A stretch of 64,000 nt of DNA from assembly GCA_964393575.1 (NCBI GenBank), contig CAYMUG010000001.1:1-64000 (forward strand), in the 5' to 3' direction. This DNA is from CAYMUG01 sp964393575 (GTDB lineage: Bacteria; Patescibacteriota; Minisyncoccia; Spechtbacterales; 2-12-FULL-38-22). Each line of letters begins with the position of its first letter. Position 1 is the first letter of the stretch. The notes beneath the pieces are model-generated. The model was not told the origin of the DNA and did not search any database. It saw only the letters and a list, made by a program, of their open reading frames with translations. The translations under genes were made by a program, and so were the position numbers. This document shows, in pieces, positions 52,358 to 62,662 of this stretch.

Positions 52358-52479
52358 CGTTTATTCTGAGAATCTTTTAGGTTCTCAACTCTTTTTGAGT
52401 AAGCGAATTGTTGCCCGCCTCCGTCCCGACTTTACGTCGGAACTACGGCGGGCTTAAAAAAGATTCGTAAGCTCATCTT

Positions 52480-54113
<1,634 letters not shown>

Positions 54114-54213
54114 AAGTTACGACACTTTGTGTCGTAATGACAGGTCGGCTTAAGTTGAGATGTGGAATTCCAATCTCGACTTACGAGGTGCGGTCTGTAC
54201 CTAAAACAGACCC

Positions 54214-54242
54214 GAGTATTCGGGACAACTAAAAGATGTTGT
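54214..54242 (+). other. 16S precursor processing stem, 3' arm
   Basis: GAGTATTCGGGACAACTAAA and the following bases complement the arm at 52328-52357. Confidence 0.85.
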
Positions 54243-54244
54243 AA

Positions 54245-54286
54245 AACAACCCCGCCGGTTTATATGCCGGCGGGGTTGTTTTGTTG
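54245..54286 (+). terminator. Terminator after 16S
   Basis: AACAACCCCGCCGG pairs with CCGGCGGGGTTGTT around TTTATATG, followed by TTGTTG. It lies 3 nt past the processing stem, showing that 16S is its own transcription unit. Confidence 0.92.
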
Positions 54287-54362
54287 TCATTGACGGAAGA
54301 GTATAAAAACATTTAAAGTAAAAGACATAAGTTGCCGGCTCTTTCGAAACAGGAGGCAGGTA

Positions 54363-54746
54363 ATGAGCAATGACAGAAATACAAAAGAATATCCGGATTT
54401 TGCAAGCATTACCGAAAAATTCAATGAGCTTCTCCCGGATAATTACAATGTTTTATGGGAGGAAGTATACAATCACGGAAGTTGGAGTTGGGTTGCGTGT
54501 TATTGTGAAAAGTTAAATAAATTTGCTAGGGTAATTAATTTAGTTGTAACACCGAGAGAATCAAACGAATTTCGTGTATCCATAAGTATTGGAGTTTATG
54601 CAGGCGAAATGTCCGGTGAAAGATTTGGGCGTCGCACAATTGAGGAGAGAGTTGTATATACAGTTGATTCATTAATGAATTTTTTAATGGCACATGTACC
54701 CACTGCGGTTCAACAGGCAGATTCATTTACTTTTAAGTACCGTTGA
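54363..54746 (+). CDS. Unknown protein between 16S and 23S, 127 residues
   Basis: No family is recognised. It is a soluble protein with YPDFASITEKFNELLPDNYNVLWEEVYNHGSWSWVACYCEK and a beta-rich middle (RVISLVVTPRESNEFRVSISIGVYAGEM-like strands). The ATG lies 7 nt past AGGAGGC. A terminator follows, so it is a single-gene unit placed inside what would be an rRNA operon in other bacteria. It shares its strong-ribosome-site style with the small unknown genes near 40.7 kb. Confidence 0.7.
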   Translation: MSNDRNTKEYPDFASITEKFNELLPDNYNVLWEEVYNHGSWSWVACYCEKLNKFARVINLVVTPRESNEFRVSISIGVYAGEMSGERFGRRTIEERVVYTVDSLMNFLMAHVPTAVQQADSFTFKYR

Positions 54747-54806
54747 GGATTTGAAAGAAGAACACTCTCGTATTTACCAGAACTTTTACTAGAATTTAAT
54801 GCACTT

Positions 54807-54838
54807 TCATCCCCACTTTGTTAGAGGTGGGGTTTTTT
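54807..54838 (+). terminator. Terminator of the 127-residue gene
   Basis: ATCCCCACTT pairs with AGGTGGGGTTT around GTTAG, followed by TTTTAT. Confidence 0.85.
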
Positions 54839-55043
54839 ATGGCGTCATCAAATTAAAACCGGACTTCAAGTGGATTTCAAATTTTCTACGAATTATACAT
54901 TTTTTATACAACTCATAAAAAGTACTCGGTAGTATTTTCAATATAATACCTCTTAATTTACTAGGACGCTGTTCCTATTTGTTGCAAAAGAGGTAATTTT
55001 GTTGTAAAATAACTATTGTAGTCTGCGTGCTTTTCGGTTTTGC

Positions 55044-55119
55044 GGGCGTGTAGCTCAGCGGTACGAGCGCGTCGCTGATAACGACGAGGTCCCAGGTTCG
55101 AATCCTGGCACGCCCACCA
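55044..55119 (+). tRNA. tRNA-Ile (GAT)
   Basis: Acceptor GGGCGTG pairs with CACGCCC; the anticodon stem CGTCG/CGACG holds CTGATAA (anticodon GAT); T loop TTCGAAT. ACCA follows the acceptor, so CCA is encoded here, unlike in the other tRNAs of this window. Confidence 0.96.
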
Positions 55120-55170
55120 ACGATTTTCGCAAAGCGAAAAAGGAAATCGAGAATTTTTGATAGCAGGCGT

Positions 55171-55244
55171 GGGCCCGTAGCTCAGTTGGCTAGAGCACTC
55201 GCCTTGCACGCGAGAGGCCGCCGGTTCGAATCCGGCCGGGTCCA
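55171..55244 (+). tRNA. tRNA-Ala (TGC)
   Basis: Acceptor GGGCCCG pairs with CGGGTCC; the anticodon stem CTCGC/GCGAG holds CTTGCAC (anticodon TGC); discriminator A. The flanks continue the acceptor stem: 55159-55170 is complementary to 55244-55255, giving 19 continuous pairs with one G-U. Confidence 0.96.
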
Positions 55245-55264
55245 CGCCTGCTATCAAGATACTA

Positions 55265-55340
55265 TATAGATAAGGAGTTCGCCGTATCATACGATACGGC
55301 GCCCTGAACCGTGCGCAAAGCGCTCTGGTTCGGGGCGAAT
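55265..55340. repeat. Hairpin repeat after tRNA-Ala
   Basis: GCCGTATCATACGATACGGC is a 20-nt palindrome. It is followed by CCCTGAACCGTG...CTCTGGTTCGGGG, a copy of the hairpin at 33663. Confidence 0.75.
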
Positions 55341-55464
55341 CTCCCACGGTCCACCCCGTTAGAAATTTAGTTTTATATTAGTTCTGATTACGTTAGATAA
55401 TTCAATTGAAATTTTGGCTTTAAATAATCTGGTTACAATTTTTTAGCTGGATTTATATTTTCAA

Positions 55465-55504
55465 GCAAACTAAAATCGCTCTTTGAAGAGCGATTTTAGT
55501 TTGC
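55465..55504. terminator. Long hairpin of 19 bp between tRNA-Ala and the MscS-like gene
   Basis: GCAAACTAAAATCGCTCTT pairs perfectly with AAGAGCGATTTTAGTTTGC around TG. It could end the tRNA transcript, as the right arm has TTTTAGTTT. Confidence 0.6.
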
Positions 55505-55519
55505 GATCGATTCCGAGGG

Positions 55520-55556
55520 TTTTCCACAATCATAATTGAATAAATTGGGTTATAAT
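55520..55556 (+). promoter_or_regulatory. Promoter-like site of the MscS-like gene
   Basis: TTTTCCACA (55520-55528) is 22 nt before TATAAT (55551-55556), the same arrangement as before pilin copy 2 at 11365. Confidence 0.45.
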
Positions 55557-55632
55557 AAAAGTGTGTATATAATGTTTCAATAAAAAGGTCGCATTTATAA
55601 CTTAATACTAAATTTTTACACAAAGAAATTTT

Positions 55633-56313
55633 ATGCAAACCATCACACAAACGTTTTCTGAGTCCCTGCAAGAACTTTGGGCGGATATTTTAGGTATTAT
55701 TCCTGAACTGATAAGCGCTGTGGCAGTGTTTATTTTAGGATGGCTGGTTGCGGTTCTCTTGGGTAAAGCTGTAACAAAGTTAGCGCAAGCGCTTCAAATT
55801 GATAAGCTTTTCAATCAGCTCGGGGTTATGAAACATATACGAAAAGCCGGTTTAGAATGGGAGGTTTCTTCATTGCTGGGAGGTCTCGTAAAATGGTTTC
55901 TCATCGTTGTTTCATTCCTCGCCGCGGTAGACATCCTTCAACTCGACCAACTCTCTTCCTTTATTACGGAGGTACTGTTATACTTGCCCAATGTTGTTAT
56001 AGCTGTTCTTATTCTGCTTGTTGCGGCAGTCTTAGTTCGTTTTCTGGACAGAGTTGTTAAGGCAAGCTTGGAGGGGACCAGAGATGTAGTACCTGCCAAG
56101 TTCCTGCGAGCTGTTACCCGATTGAGTGTTTGGGGATTTGCGATTTTAGCCGCTCTTAATCAGCTCGGCATAGCAAACTCCCTTGTAGAAATACTCTTTA
56201 TGGGTCTTGTAGGTATGCTTGCTCTTGCAGGAGGCCTTGCTTTTGGCTTAGGAGGACAGGATGCCGCCAAACGAGTATTGGAAAAGGTTAAAAGCGAAGT
56301 TACAGAAGAATAA
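55633..56313 (+). CDS. MscS-related conserved-TM-helix membrane protein
   Basis: The 226-residue protein has four or five membrane spans: LISAVAVFILGWLVAVLLG, WFLIVVSFLAAVDIL, LLYLPNVVIAVLILLVAAVLV, LSVWGFAILAALNQLG and LVGMLALAGGLAFGLGGQDAA. The last is a glycine/alanine-rich helix like the pore helix of MscS. It lacks the beta domain of MscS, so it belongs to the shorter conserved-TM-helix type. Channel function is inferred. It lies between the tRNA pair and 23S and has its own terminator. No Shine-Dalgarno is visible. Confidence 0.85.
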   Translation: MQTITQTFSESLQELWADILGIIPELISAVAVFILGWLVAVLLGKAVTKLAQALQIDKLFNQLGVMKHIRKAGLEWEVSSLLGGLVKWFLIVVSFLAAVDILQLDQLSSFITEVLLYLPNVVIAVLILLVAAVLVRFLDRVVKASLEGTRDVVPAKFLRAVTRLSVWGFAILAALNQLGIANSLVEILFMGLVGMLALAGGLAFGLGGQDAAKRVLEKVKSEVTEE

Positions 56314-56335
56314 TTCAAGAATAATTCATAATAAA

Positions 56336-56374
56336 CCCAACTCGCCCCGATATAAATTGGGGCGAGTTTTGTAT
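56336..56374 (+). terminator. Terminator of the MscS-like gene
   Basis: AACTCGCCCC pairs with GGGGCGAGTT around GATATAAATT, followed by TTGTAT. Confidence 0.88.
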
Positions 56375-56409
56375 GGGTAATTTACCCATATATTTTGTTA
56401 GCTTATAAA

Positions 56410-56469
56410 ACTTGGGGCTTGCCCCGCACCTTTTCACCTTTTATTGGCCGTCCAATAAAAGGTGCGGGG
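56410..56469. repeat. GCCCCGCACCTTTT palindrome before the 23S promoter
   Basis: CTTGCCCCGCACCTTTTcacc and TTTATTGG on the left pair with CCAATAAAAGGTGCGGGG on the right, ending at the -35 box. A shorter copy lies directly before the rpoB promoter (62471-62511). Confidence 0.8.
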
Positions 56470-56499
56470 TTGACATAAGTGTTACGCCTGAATTAAAAT
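56470..56499 (+). promoter_or_regulatory. 23S rRNA promoter
   Basis: TTGACA at 56470 and TAAAAT at 56494, spaced 18 nt, about 180 nt before the 23S 5' end. Confidence 0.7.
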
Positions 56500-56530
56500 T
56501 ATAGGTATGAGAAAAACCACAATTTTAAAG

Positions 56531-56603
56531 TTTACAAGCGGTGTCTAACCAGTAGCTTAAATATTGGTTTAGAATAACCGCTTGTAAAAAGCGGTTTTTA
56601 TTT
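56531..56603 (+). promoter_or_regulatory. Attenuator-like leader upstream of 23S
   Basis: TTTACAAGCGGT (56531-56542) can pair with ACCGCTTGTAAA (56577-56588). The second arm can instead form AACCGCTT/AAGCGGTT followed by TTTTTATTT, an intrinsic terminator. The two folds exclude each other. The element lies between the promoter and 23S. Confidence 0.55.
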
Positions 56604-56648
56604 GCTCTGATTCGTCATTTGACGGAGAAGAGTTTGTACCTTAACAAC

Positions 56649-56676
56649 TAAAGAGAATCATATAATTCCGCGGTGA
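56649..56676 (+). other. 23S precursor processing stem, 5' arm
   Basis: TAAAGAGAATCATATAATTC and the next bases pair with 60129-60156 over 28 bp, one of them a G-U pair. Confidence 0.9.
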
Positions 56677-57250
56677 TATTATGTAAAGGCGCGCGGCGGA
56701 TGCCTAGACACCGGAAGAGGAAGAAGGACGTGGCTTAGCTGCGATAAGCCTCGGGGAGGTGCGTAGCAACCTTTGATCCGGGGATCTCCGAATGGGGGAA
56801 CCCGGCATGGTAAACCCATGCTATCCGACTTTGCGTCGGAGCCTTACCCGCTGAAGTAAAACATTTCAGTAAGCGGAGGAAAAGATACCGCAATGGTATT
56901 CCCTTAGTAGCGGCGAGCGAAGAGGGATTAGTCCAAACCCGATTTCGGTTTTTAACCGAAGCCGGGGGTTGTAGGACTGCTATACTCACGGGAAAAATTT
57001 AGAAGAACGACCCTGGAAAGGGCGGCCATAGAGGGTAACAGCCCCGTAATCGAAAAATTTGACCTGTGAAGCAGTATCCTGAGTAGTTCGAGGCACGAAC
57101 ACCTCGAGTGAAGCAGGCCAAACTATTGGCCAAGACTAAATACTTCCGGTGATCGATAGTGAACTAGTACCGTGAGGGAACGGTGAAAAGTAGCCCGGTG
57201 AGGGCGGTGAAATAGAACCTGAAACCGTGTGCCTACAAGGACAGGGAGGT

Positions 57251-57422
57251 CGTTCCTCACTGTGTTCGGAACGGAATAACCAATGTTCAATAATCAATAA
57301 CCAAACAATCTCCAATAACCAAACTTGATAAAAGTATTCAGAATTTAGTATTTGTAGTTTGAGATTTGTTTGGAAATTGGTGATTGGTAATTGGCGATTT
57401 CGCCCGAGCGTAGCGAGGAGCG
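57251..57422 (+). repeat. Hairpin insert 1 in 23S (H25 region)
   Basis: It opens CGTTCCTCACTGTGTTCGGA and closes GAGCGTAGCGAGGAGCG; the ends pair (CGTTCCTC with GAGGAGCG). Inside are AATAACCAATGTTCAATAATC and CAATCTCCAATAACCAAAC on the left, GTTTGGAAATTGGTGATTGG on the right. It replaces the tip of the helix after ACAAGGACAGGGAGGT, corresponding to E. coli H25. Confidence 0.88.
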
Positions 57423-57480
57423 ACTGACCTGGTGCCTTTTGCATAATGAGCCAACGAGTTTGTATGTACTGCTTGTGTAA

Positions 57481-57544
57481 CCCCGCCCCCTATGCGTTAA
57501 AGTTTGGAGTTTTCAAATTTAAAGTAATGCTTAGGGGGCGGGGG
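57481..57544 (+). repeat. GC-capped hairpin insert in 23S
   Basis: CCCCGCCCCCTATGC pairs with GCTTAGGGGGCGGGG. The inner part is TTAAAGTTTGG and CAAATTTAA, an AT-rich palindrome. It lies about 60 nt after insert 1 and has different terminal words. Confidence 0.8.
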
Positions 57545-58643
57545 AACGCACAGGGAAACCGAGTCTTAACAGGGCGATTCCGCAGTACATACAAGACCCG
57601 AAACCAGGCGAGCTATCCATGGCCAGGGTGAACCCCGGGTAATACCGGGGGGAGGCCCGAACCCACTTCTGATGCAATAGGAGGGGATGAGCTGTGGATA
57701 GGAGTGAAAAGCTAATCGAGCCTGGTAATAGCTGGTTCTCCCCGAAATAGCTTTAGGGCTAGCTCCCGATGGACTTTTGTGGAGGTAGAGCACTAGTTGG
57801 TCTGTCGAGGCTTTGCCGAGGCAGATCAGTTAAACTCCGAATTCTGCAAAAAATTTGTCGGGAAGTTAGAGCGTGGGGGCGAAGCTCCATGCTCGAGAGG
57901 GAAACAGCCCAGACCGCAGTCTAAGGCCCCTAAATGCAAGCTAAGTGGTAAAGGAAGTAGGATTTCTAAGACAGCTAGAAGGTTGGCTTAGAAGCAGCCA
58001 TCCTTAAAAAAGTGCGTAATAGCTTACTAGCCGAGAGATCCTGCGCCCAAAATGTAACGGGGCTAAGCTTGCTGCCGAAGACGCGGAGCGCGCATCGCAC
58101 AGCGTTGCGAGCTGGTAGGGGAGCATTTCTATCGCGCAGAAGGTTCGATGTGAGTCGGGCTGGAGCGATAGGAAGAGAGAATGTTGGCATGAGTAACCGC
58201 AATTCCGATTAGATATCGGAACGCCGAAAGCCCAAGGTTTCCTTGGCAATGTTAATCAACCAAGGGTTAGGCGGGCCTAACGCGGGGCCTGAAAGGGTCA
58301 CGCGGATGGTTAGCCGGTTAATATTCCGGCCCTTCTTTCTCATATGTGATGGGGTGACGGAGTTCTGTACTCAATGCGTATTATCGGATTTACGTCTGTA
58401 TACTGAGGTGGCGTACGGAGAAATGCCGTACGCACTGCACCGAGGTATGCAGAAACCTTGTTCTACGGAACAGGGGATATTGAGGAGCGGACTTCCAAGA
58501 AAAACCTCTAAACGTGAGTAAGAAACCGTACTGCAAACCGACACAGGTGGGCTGGTGGAGGACACCAAGGCGAACGGGTGATTCCTCGTCAAGGAACTCG
58601 GCAAATCAGCTAGGCGTAAGTTCGCGATATGCCTTCCCCGGCC

Positions 58644-58756
58644 GTTCCTCACTGTGTTCGGAACGGAATAACCAATGTTCAATATTCAATAACCAAACTT
58701 GATAAAAGTATTCAGAATTTGGTAATTGGTAATTCCGCCCGAGCGTAGCGAGGTGC
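58644..58756 (+). repeat. Hairpin insert 2 in 23S (H63 region)
   Basis: It opens GTTCCTCACTGTGTTCGGAA and closes GAGCGTAGCGAGGTGC, framed by GGCC pairs. The interior AATAACCAATGTTCAATATTC is a shorter version of insert 1, with TTGATAAAAGTATTCAGAAT in both. It sits before GCAGCTAAAGTGTG, the H63 area. Confidence 0.88.
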
Positions 58757-59437
58757 GGCCGGGGCGCAGCTAAAGTGTGTCTGGCGACTGTTTATCAAAA
58801 ACACAGGTCCCTGCGAACCCGTAAGGGGATGTATAGGGGCTGACACCTGACCAATGCTGGAAGGTTAAGCGTTGGCGGTTATCTCGATTTTTATCGGGAT
58901 AGCTGACCGGCGCAAGCCCCAGTGAATGTCGGCGATAACTATAATCGTCCTAAGGTACCGAAATTCCTTGTCTGGTAAATTCAGACCCGCAGGAAAGGTG
59001 TAACGACCGGACAACTGTCTCGACGAGGAGCCCGGTGAAAATACAATACCGGTGAAGATGCCGGTTACCCGCGGAAAGAGGGAAAGACCCCGGGAGCTTT
59101 ACTACAGCTTTTCATTGTTTCAGTGTTTCAGATGCGAAGAGTAGCGGGGAGGCTACGAAATTCCGATTCCGGTCGGGATGGAGCCGCCCATGAGACACCC
59201 GCCTTCTGGAATGCTGCGACTAACCCCGATCTAAACCGTCGGGAGACAGTGGATGGCAGGTAGTTTAAGTGGGGCGCTTGCCTCCTAAATAGTAGCGGAG
59301 GCGTCTACTAAGGTCGGCTAGCTCCGGATGGAAATCGGAGTGATAGTGTAAAGGCACAAGCCGGCTTAACTGCAAGGCAAATTAGCCGCGCTTTGTGAAA
59401 CCTTGTATTTTGTTACAAGGGAGTAACAGACCCAGGA

Positions 59438-59614
59438 CGCATCACACTGTGTGTGATGCGGAAATCTCAATAACCAAGGACACAAGGTACAAACAAATAC
59501 CAATAACCAAATTAAAATTCCAAACATTTGATTATTAAATGTTGAAATTTACAATTTGTTTGTTTCTTGTATCTTTTAATTTGGAGTTTCCGCCATCGCG
59601 CGTAGCGCGATGCG
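59438..59614 (+). repeat. Hairpin insert 3 in 23S (domain V)
   Basis: It opens ACGCATCACACTGTGTGTGA and closes ATCGCGCGTAGCGCGATG; GCATC pairs with GATGC. The interior has CAATAACCAAGGACACAAGG and CCAATAACCAAATTAAAATT on the left, TTTGTTTGTTTCTTGTATC on the right. It lies just before GGGAGATGCGAAAGCAG, near E. coli position 2300-2325. Confidence 0.86.
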
Positions 59615-59824
59615 GCTTGGGAGATGCGAAAGCAGAGCTTAGTGAACCGACCTTCCTCTGTAGGAGGGAGGAAGATCATCAAATAAAAGTTACCCCGGGG
59701 ATAACAGGCTGGTCGCCTCCGAGAGTTCACATCGACGAGGCGGTTCGGCACTCCGATGTCGGCTCGGCGTATCCTGGAGCTGAAGCAGGTTCCAAGGGTT
59801 GGGCTGTTCGCCCATTAAAACGTC

Positions 59825-59858
<34 letters not shown>

Positions 59859-60128
59859 TGGTCCCTATCTTCCGTGGGCGTTGAGCTTTGAGGAGATTCT
59901 CTCCTAGTACGAGAGGACCGGAGAGAACGTACCTCTGGTGTACCGGTTGTCCCGCCAGGGGCACCGCCGGGTAGCTATGTGCGGAAAGGATAAGCGCTGA
60001 AGGCATATAAGCGCGAAGCCTTCTCCAAGATCAGAGCTCTTAAGTCCCTGCCAGATGAGCAGGTCGATAGGCCGCAGGTGCAAGTGCGGTGACGCATTTA
60101 GCCGAGCGGTACTAATGACTTATCACGT

Positions 60129-60156
60129 TCACCGCGGAATTATATGGTTCTCTTTA
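60129..60156 (+). other. 23S precursor processing stem, 3' arm
   Basis: TCACCGCGGAATTATATGGT and the next bases complement 56649-56676. Confidence 0.9.
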
Positions 60157-60164
60157 ATAAAAAA

Positions 60165-60213
60165 TAAAAAATCATATGATTAATCATATGATTAATCATA
60201 TGATTTTTTAAAT
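60165..60213 (+). terminator. Triple 12-bp palindrome after 23S
   Basis: AATCATATGATT occurs three times in tandem, flanked by A and T runs, so it forms a long AT-only hairpin with a T tail. It could end or punctuate the 23S transcript before 5S. Confidence 0.6.
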
Positions 60214-60286
60214 GGAAGGTATTCCTTGTGTAATCAAGTGCATAAGCAAATTAGAGAAACATATATAAGTAGATTTAAAAGTGCGT

Positions 60287-60402
60287 ATAAGACGCTTACA
60301 CTGATGGTGCTCCACCCGTTCCCATTCCGACCACGGAAGTGAAATCCATCAAGGCCGATGATACTCGGGTTCGCCCCGGGGAAAGTAGGTAGGCGTCTTA
60401 TA
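60287..60402 (+). rRNA. rrf: 5S ribosomal RNA
   Basis: The sequence TGGTGCTCCACCCGTTCCCA, CCGACCACGGAAGTGAA and GCCGATGATACTCGGGTTCG is a typical 5S core. The ends TATAAGACGC and GCGTCTTATA pair, so the helix I stem extends past the mature ends. Exact ends are estimated. It lies about 160 nt after 23S. Confidence 0.93.
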
Positions 60403-60534
60403 CGCATTTTTAAATTTGCATCGCTAATTTTTATTTACCTACTATCGAATAATTGGTAATATTAATGTACATCCGTAATAAGTAGAATAACGTTTTGCTA
60501 CGGGTTTTATATTTATCGGATTATTCTCATATAT

Positions 60535-61299
60535 ATGTCTTTGAGTACAAATCAACGAATTTTTTTAATAACAGCACTAATTTGTATTATTGCGCTTGCA
60601 TTTTTATATTTTTTATTCCACGACTCTGATACTACTGAACCAAAACCAACCCCCGGTGATTTGAAAAAAATAGAAGTTCTTGATACACAAATTCTCTCTT
60701 CGGAAGATGGAATAGCAGACATATTTATTGAAGTGAGAAATCCTAATTCTGAATGGGGTGCTCAAAATATAGTTTATAATATAGATTTATTAAACGAAGA
60801 AGGCGATATAGTGCGGACATTAGTTAGGGATTCATATATATTACCCGACCAGCAAAAATTTTTGGTTCATCCCTCTGTACGTGTTTCTGAATCGGTTGTA
60901 GAGATAAGGACAGAAATCACAGTAGAAACGTGGCGTCAATTGGAGGATTTTGTAGAGCTCCGCCTTTACACAGAAGATGTGGAGCTCACTAGAGCGGAGA
61001 ACCAACCGGAATTTTCCACGACTGCCAAAGCGTTTGTTGTGAATGATTCTCTTTTCGGATTGAATAATATTGATATCCCTGTAGTTTTAAAAGATAAAAA
61101 TGATAATGTGCTTGCAGTAAATAGGACGTCGCTACAAACCGTTCTTGCCGGTGAAAAGCGTCTTATAGAGGTTTTTTGGAGGCAGGAATACACTGAAGGT
61201 GAAGTAGGTGAAATTATCATTGATGCATACACAAACATTTTTGCTAACGACAACTTTATAAGAAGATACGGCGGGGAAACTATTTTTAATAATGACTAA
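60535..61299 (+). CDS. Unknown bitopic membrane protein upstream of the SEDS gene
   Basis: A 254-residue protein with an N-terminal span (FLITALICIIALAFLYFLF, residues 10-28) and a large outside part with two similar beta-rich halves (IADIFIEVRNPNSEWGAQNIVYNIDLLNEEGDIV and AFVVNDSLFGLNNIDIPVVLKDKNDNVL), which resemble FxLYD-like domains. The function is unknown. The last base of its stop overlaps the next gene, so the two are translated together and a role in the cell envelope is likely by association. Confidence 0.78.
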   Translation: MSLSTNQRIFLITALICIIALAFLYFLFHDSDTTEPKPTPGDLKKIEVLDTQILSSEDGIADIFIEVRNPNSEWGAQNIVYNIDLLNEEGDIVRTLVRDSYILPDQQKFLVHPSVRVSESVVEIRTEITVETWRQLEDFVELRLYTEDVELTRAENQPEFSTTAKAFVVNDSLFGLNNIDIPVVLKDKNDNVLAVNRTSLQTVLAGEKRLIEVFWRQEYTEGEVGEIIIDAYTNIFANDNFIRRYGGETIFNND

Positions 61300-62438
61300 T
61301 GGATATAATTCAAAAATTTAAAAAGTATATATCCGGAGTTGACTGGATTTTGCTGGGCGCTATAAGCGGCCTTGTTTTTATAGGGCTTGCCTCAATTTTT
61401 AGTACAGGGTATCCGGATTTGAATGACTTTTATAGGCAGATTACATGGTACTTTTTGGGACTGCTTGCGCTATTCGTGTTGGCCAATGTAGATTATAGAG
61501 CTCTCAGAGTTCATTTTTCACCGGTTCTTTTGCTGTACGGAGTAGGGGTATTGGGTCTTTTGGCAGTACATTTTTTTGGCACTGAAATCAGAGGAGCAAA
61601 AAGCTGGCTTGAAATAGGCCCCTTTCATATAGAGACCGTTGAACTTTTGAAAATTGTACTTGTACTAATTCTGGCTAAATATTTTTCAACGCGGCATGTA
61701 GAGATATACAGATTTAAGTATATAGCTATTTCAGGACTCTATGTTCTTATTCCTGCAGTACTGATTTTGCTACAACCCGACGTAGGTTCTGTTGCGGTTG
61801 TGTTTTTAATATGGGCGGGCATAATTTTAATAAGCGGCATTAGAACAAAACATCTTGCTTTACTGGGAATCATTGCTTTACTGGCAATATTTTTGTCGTG
61901 GAACTTCTTTTTAGCGGATTATCAAAAAGAACGTGTAACAGCTTTTCTGGAGCCGGCTGCAGACCCCTACGGCGCAGCTTATAATTCTATACAATCTAAA
62001 ATTGCTGTCGCATCGGGTGGAATATGGGGCGAGGGAATTTCGGAAGGACTACAGACCCAGTTTGGATTTTTGCCCGAGACGCACACTGATTTCATATATG
62101 CGGCAATTGCTGAAGAAATGGGTGCTTTTGCCGCTCTCTCAGTTTTGATTTTATACGGTATAATTTTCTGGCGACTTTGGTGTATTACAGAGAGAACTCC
62201 GGACAACTTCGGAAAATTATCTATAATGGGAATTTCTGTTATAATAATTACACATATTATTATAAATGTGGCTATGACCTTAGGGTTGCTTCCTATAACA
62301 GGGCTACCCCTGCCTTTTGTTAGTTATGGTGGCAGTAGTTTAGTTACTATTTTTGCCGCTTTCGGTATAATACAAAATATTCACCGACAGAACAGCGCCT
62401 TGAAAGAAAAAGAGGTAGAGATAGAATCACTCCATTAG
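61299..62438 (+). CDS. rodA: SEDS peptidoglycan polymerase, RodA/FtsW family
   Basis: SEDS proteins polymerise glycan strands from lipid II together with a class B PBP. The 379-residue protein has about ten spans, GTEIRGAKSWLEIGPFHIETVELLKI (the RodA-type GxxRW-like loop), LLQPDVGSVAVVFLIW with the catalytic-region Asp, LPETHTDFIYAAIAEEMGAFAAL and the late GLLPITGLPLPFVSYGGSSLV. RodA is preferred to FtsW from the PEL-poor loop and length, with modest certainty. It overlaps the upstream gene by 1 nt. Confidence 0.92.
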   Translation: MDIIQKFKKYISGVDWILLGAISGLVFIGLASIFSTGYPDLNDFYRQITWYFLGLLALFVLANVDYRALRVHFSPVLLLYGVGVLGLLAVHFFGTEIRGAKSWLEIGPFHIETVELLKIVLVLILAKYFSTRHVEIYRFKYIAISGLYVLIPAVLILLQPDVGSVAVVFLIWAGIILISGIRTKHLALLGIIALLAIFLSWNFFLADYQKERVTAFLEPAADPYGAAYNSIQSKIAVASGGIWGEGISEGLQTQFGFLPETHTDFIYAAIAEEMGAFAALSVLILYGIIFWRLWCITERTPDNFGKLSIMGISVIIITHIIINVAMTLGLLPITGLPLPFVSYGGSSLVTIFAAFGIIQNIHRQNSALKEKEVEIESLH

Positions 62439-62470
62439 AGTTTACGTTTGTAATGATTAAAATTAAGGGA

Positions 62471-62544
62471 CTTGCCCCGCACCTTTTATTAGCTAATAAA
62501 AGGTGCGGGGGTTGACATTTTTTTATCCTCCTGTAACATACTAT
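62471..62544 (+). promoter_or_regulatory. rpoB promoter with GCCCCGCACCTTTTATT palindrome
   Basis: GCCCCGCACCTTTTATTAGC pairs with GCTAATAAAAGGTGCGGGG. It leads straight into TTGACA (62512-62517). A weak -10 TAACAT follows at 62534, spaced 16 nt. The same palindrome-plus-TTGACA is found before 23S. Confidence 0.6.
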
Positions 62545-62662
62545 AGTGTTGATTACTTTTGAATATTTGAACTTATCTGTTCGCCACGCCGAACTATATG
62601 GGCGGGGCAAGTAAAATTAAATAAATATATAATAAACTCCACAAATGAGTGGAGAGGATTCT

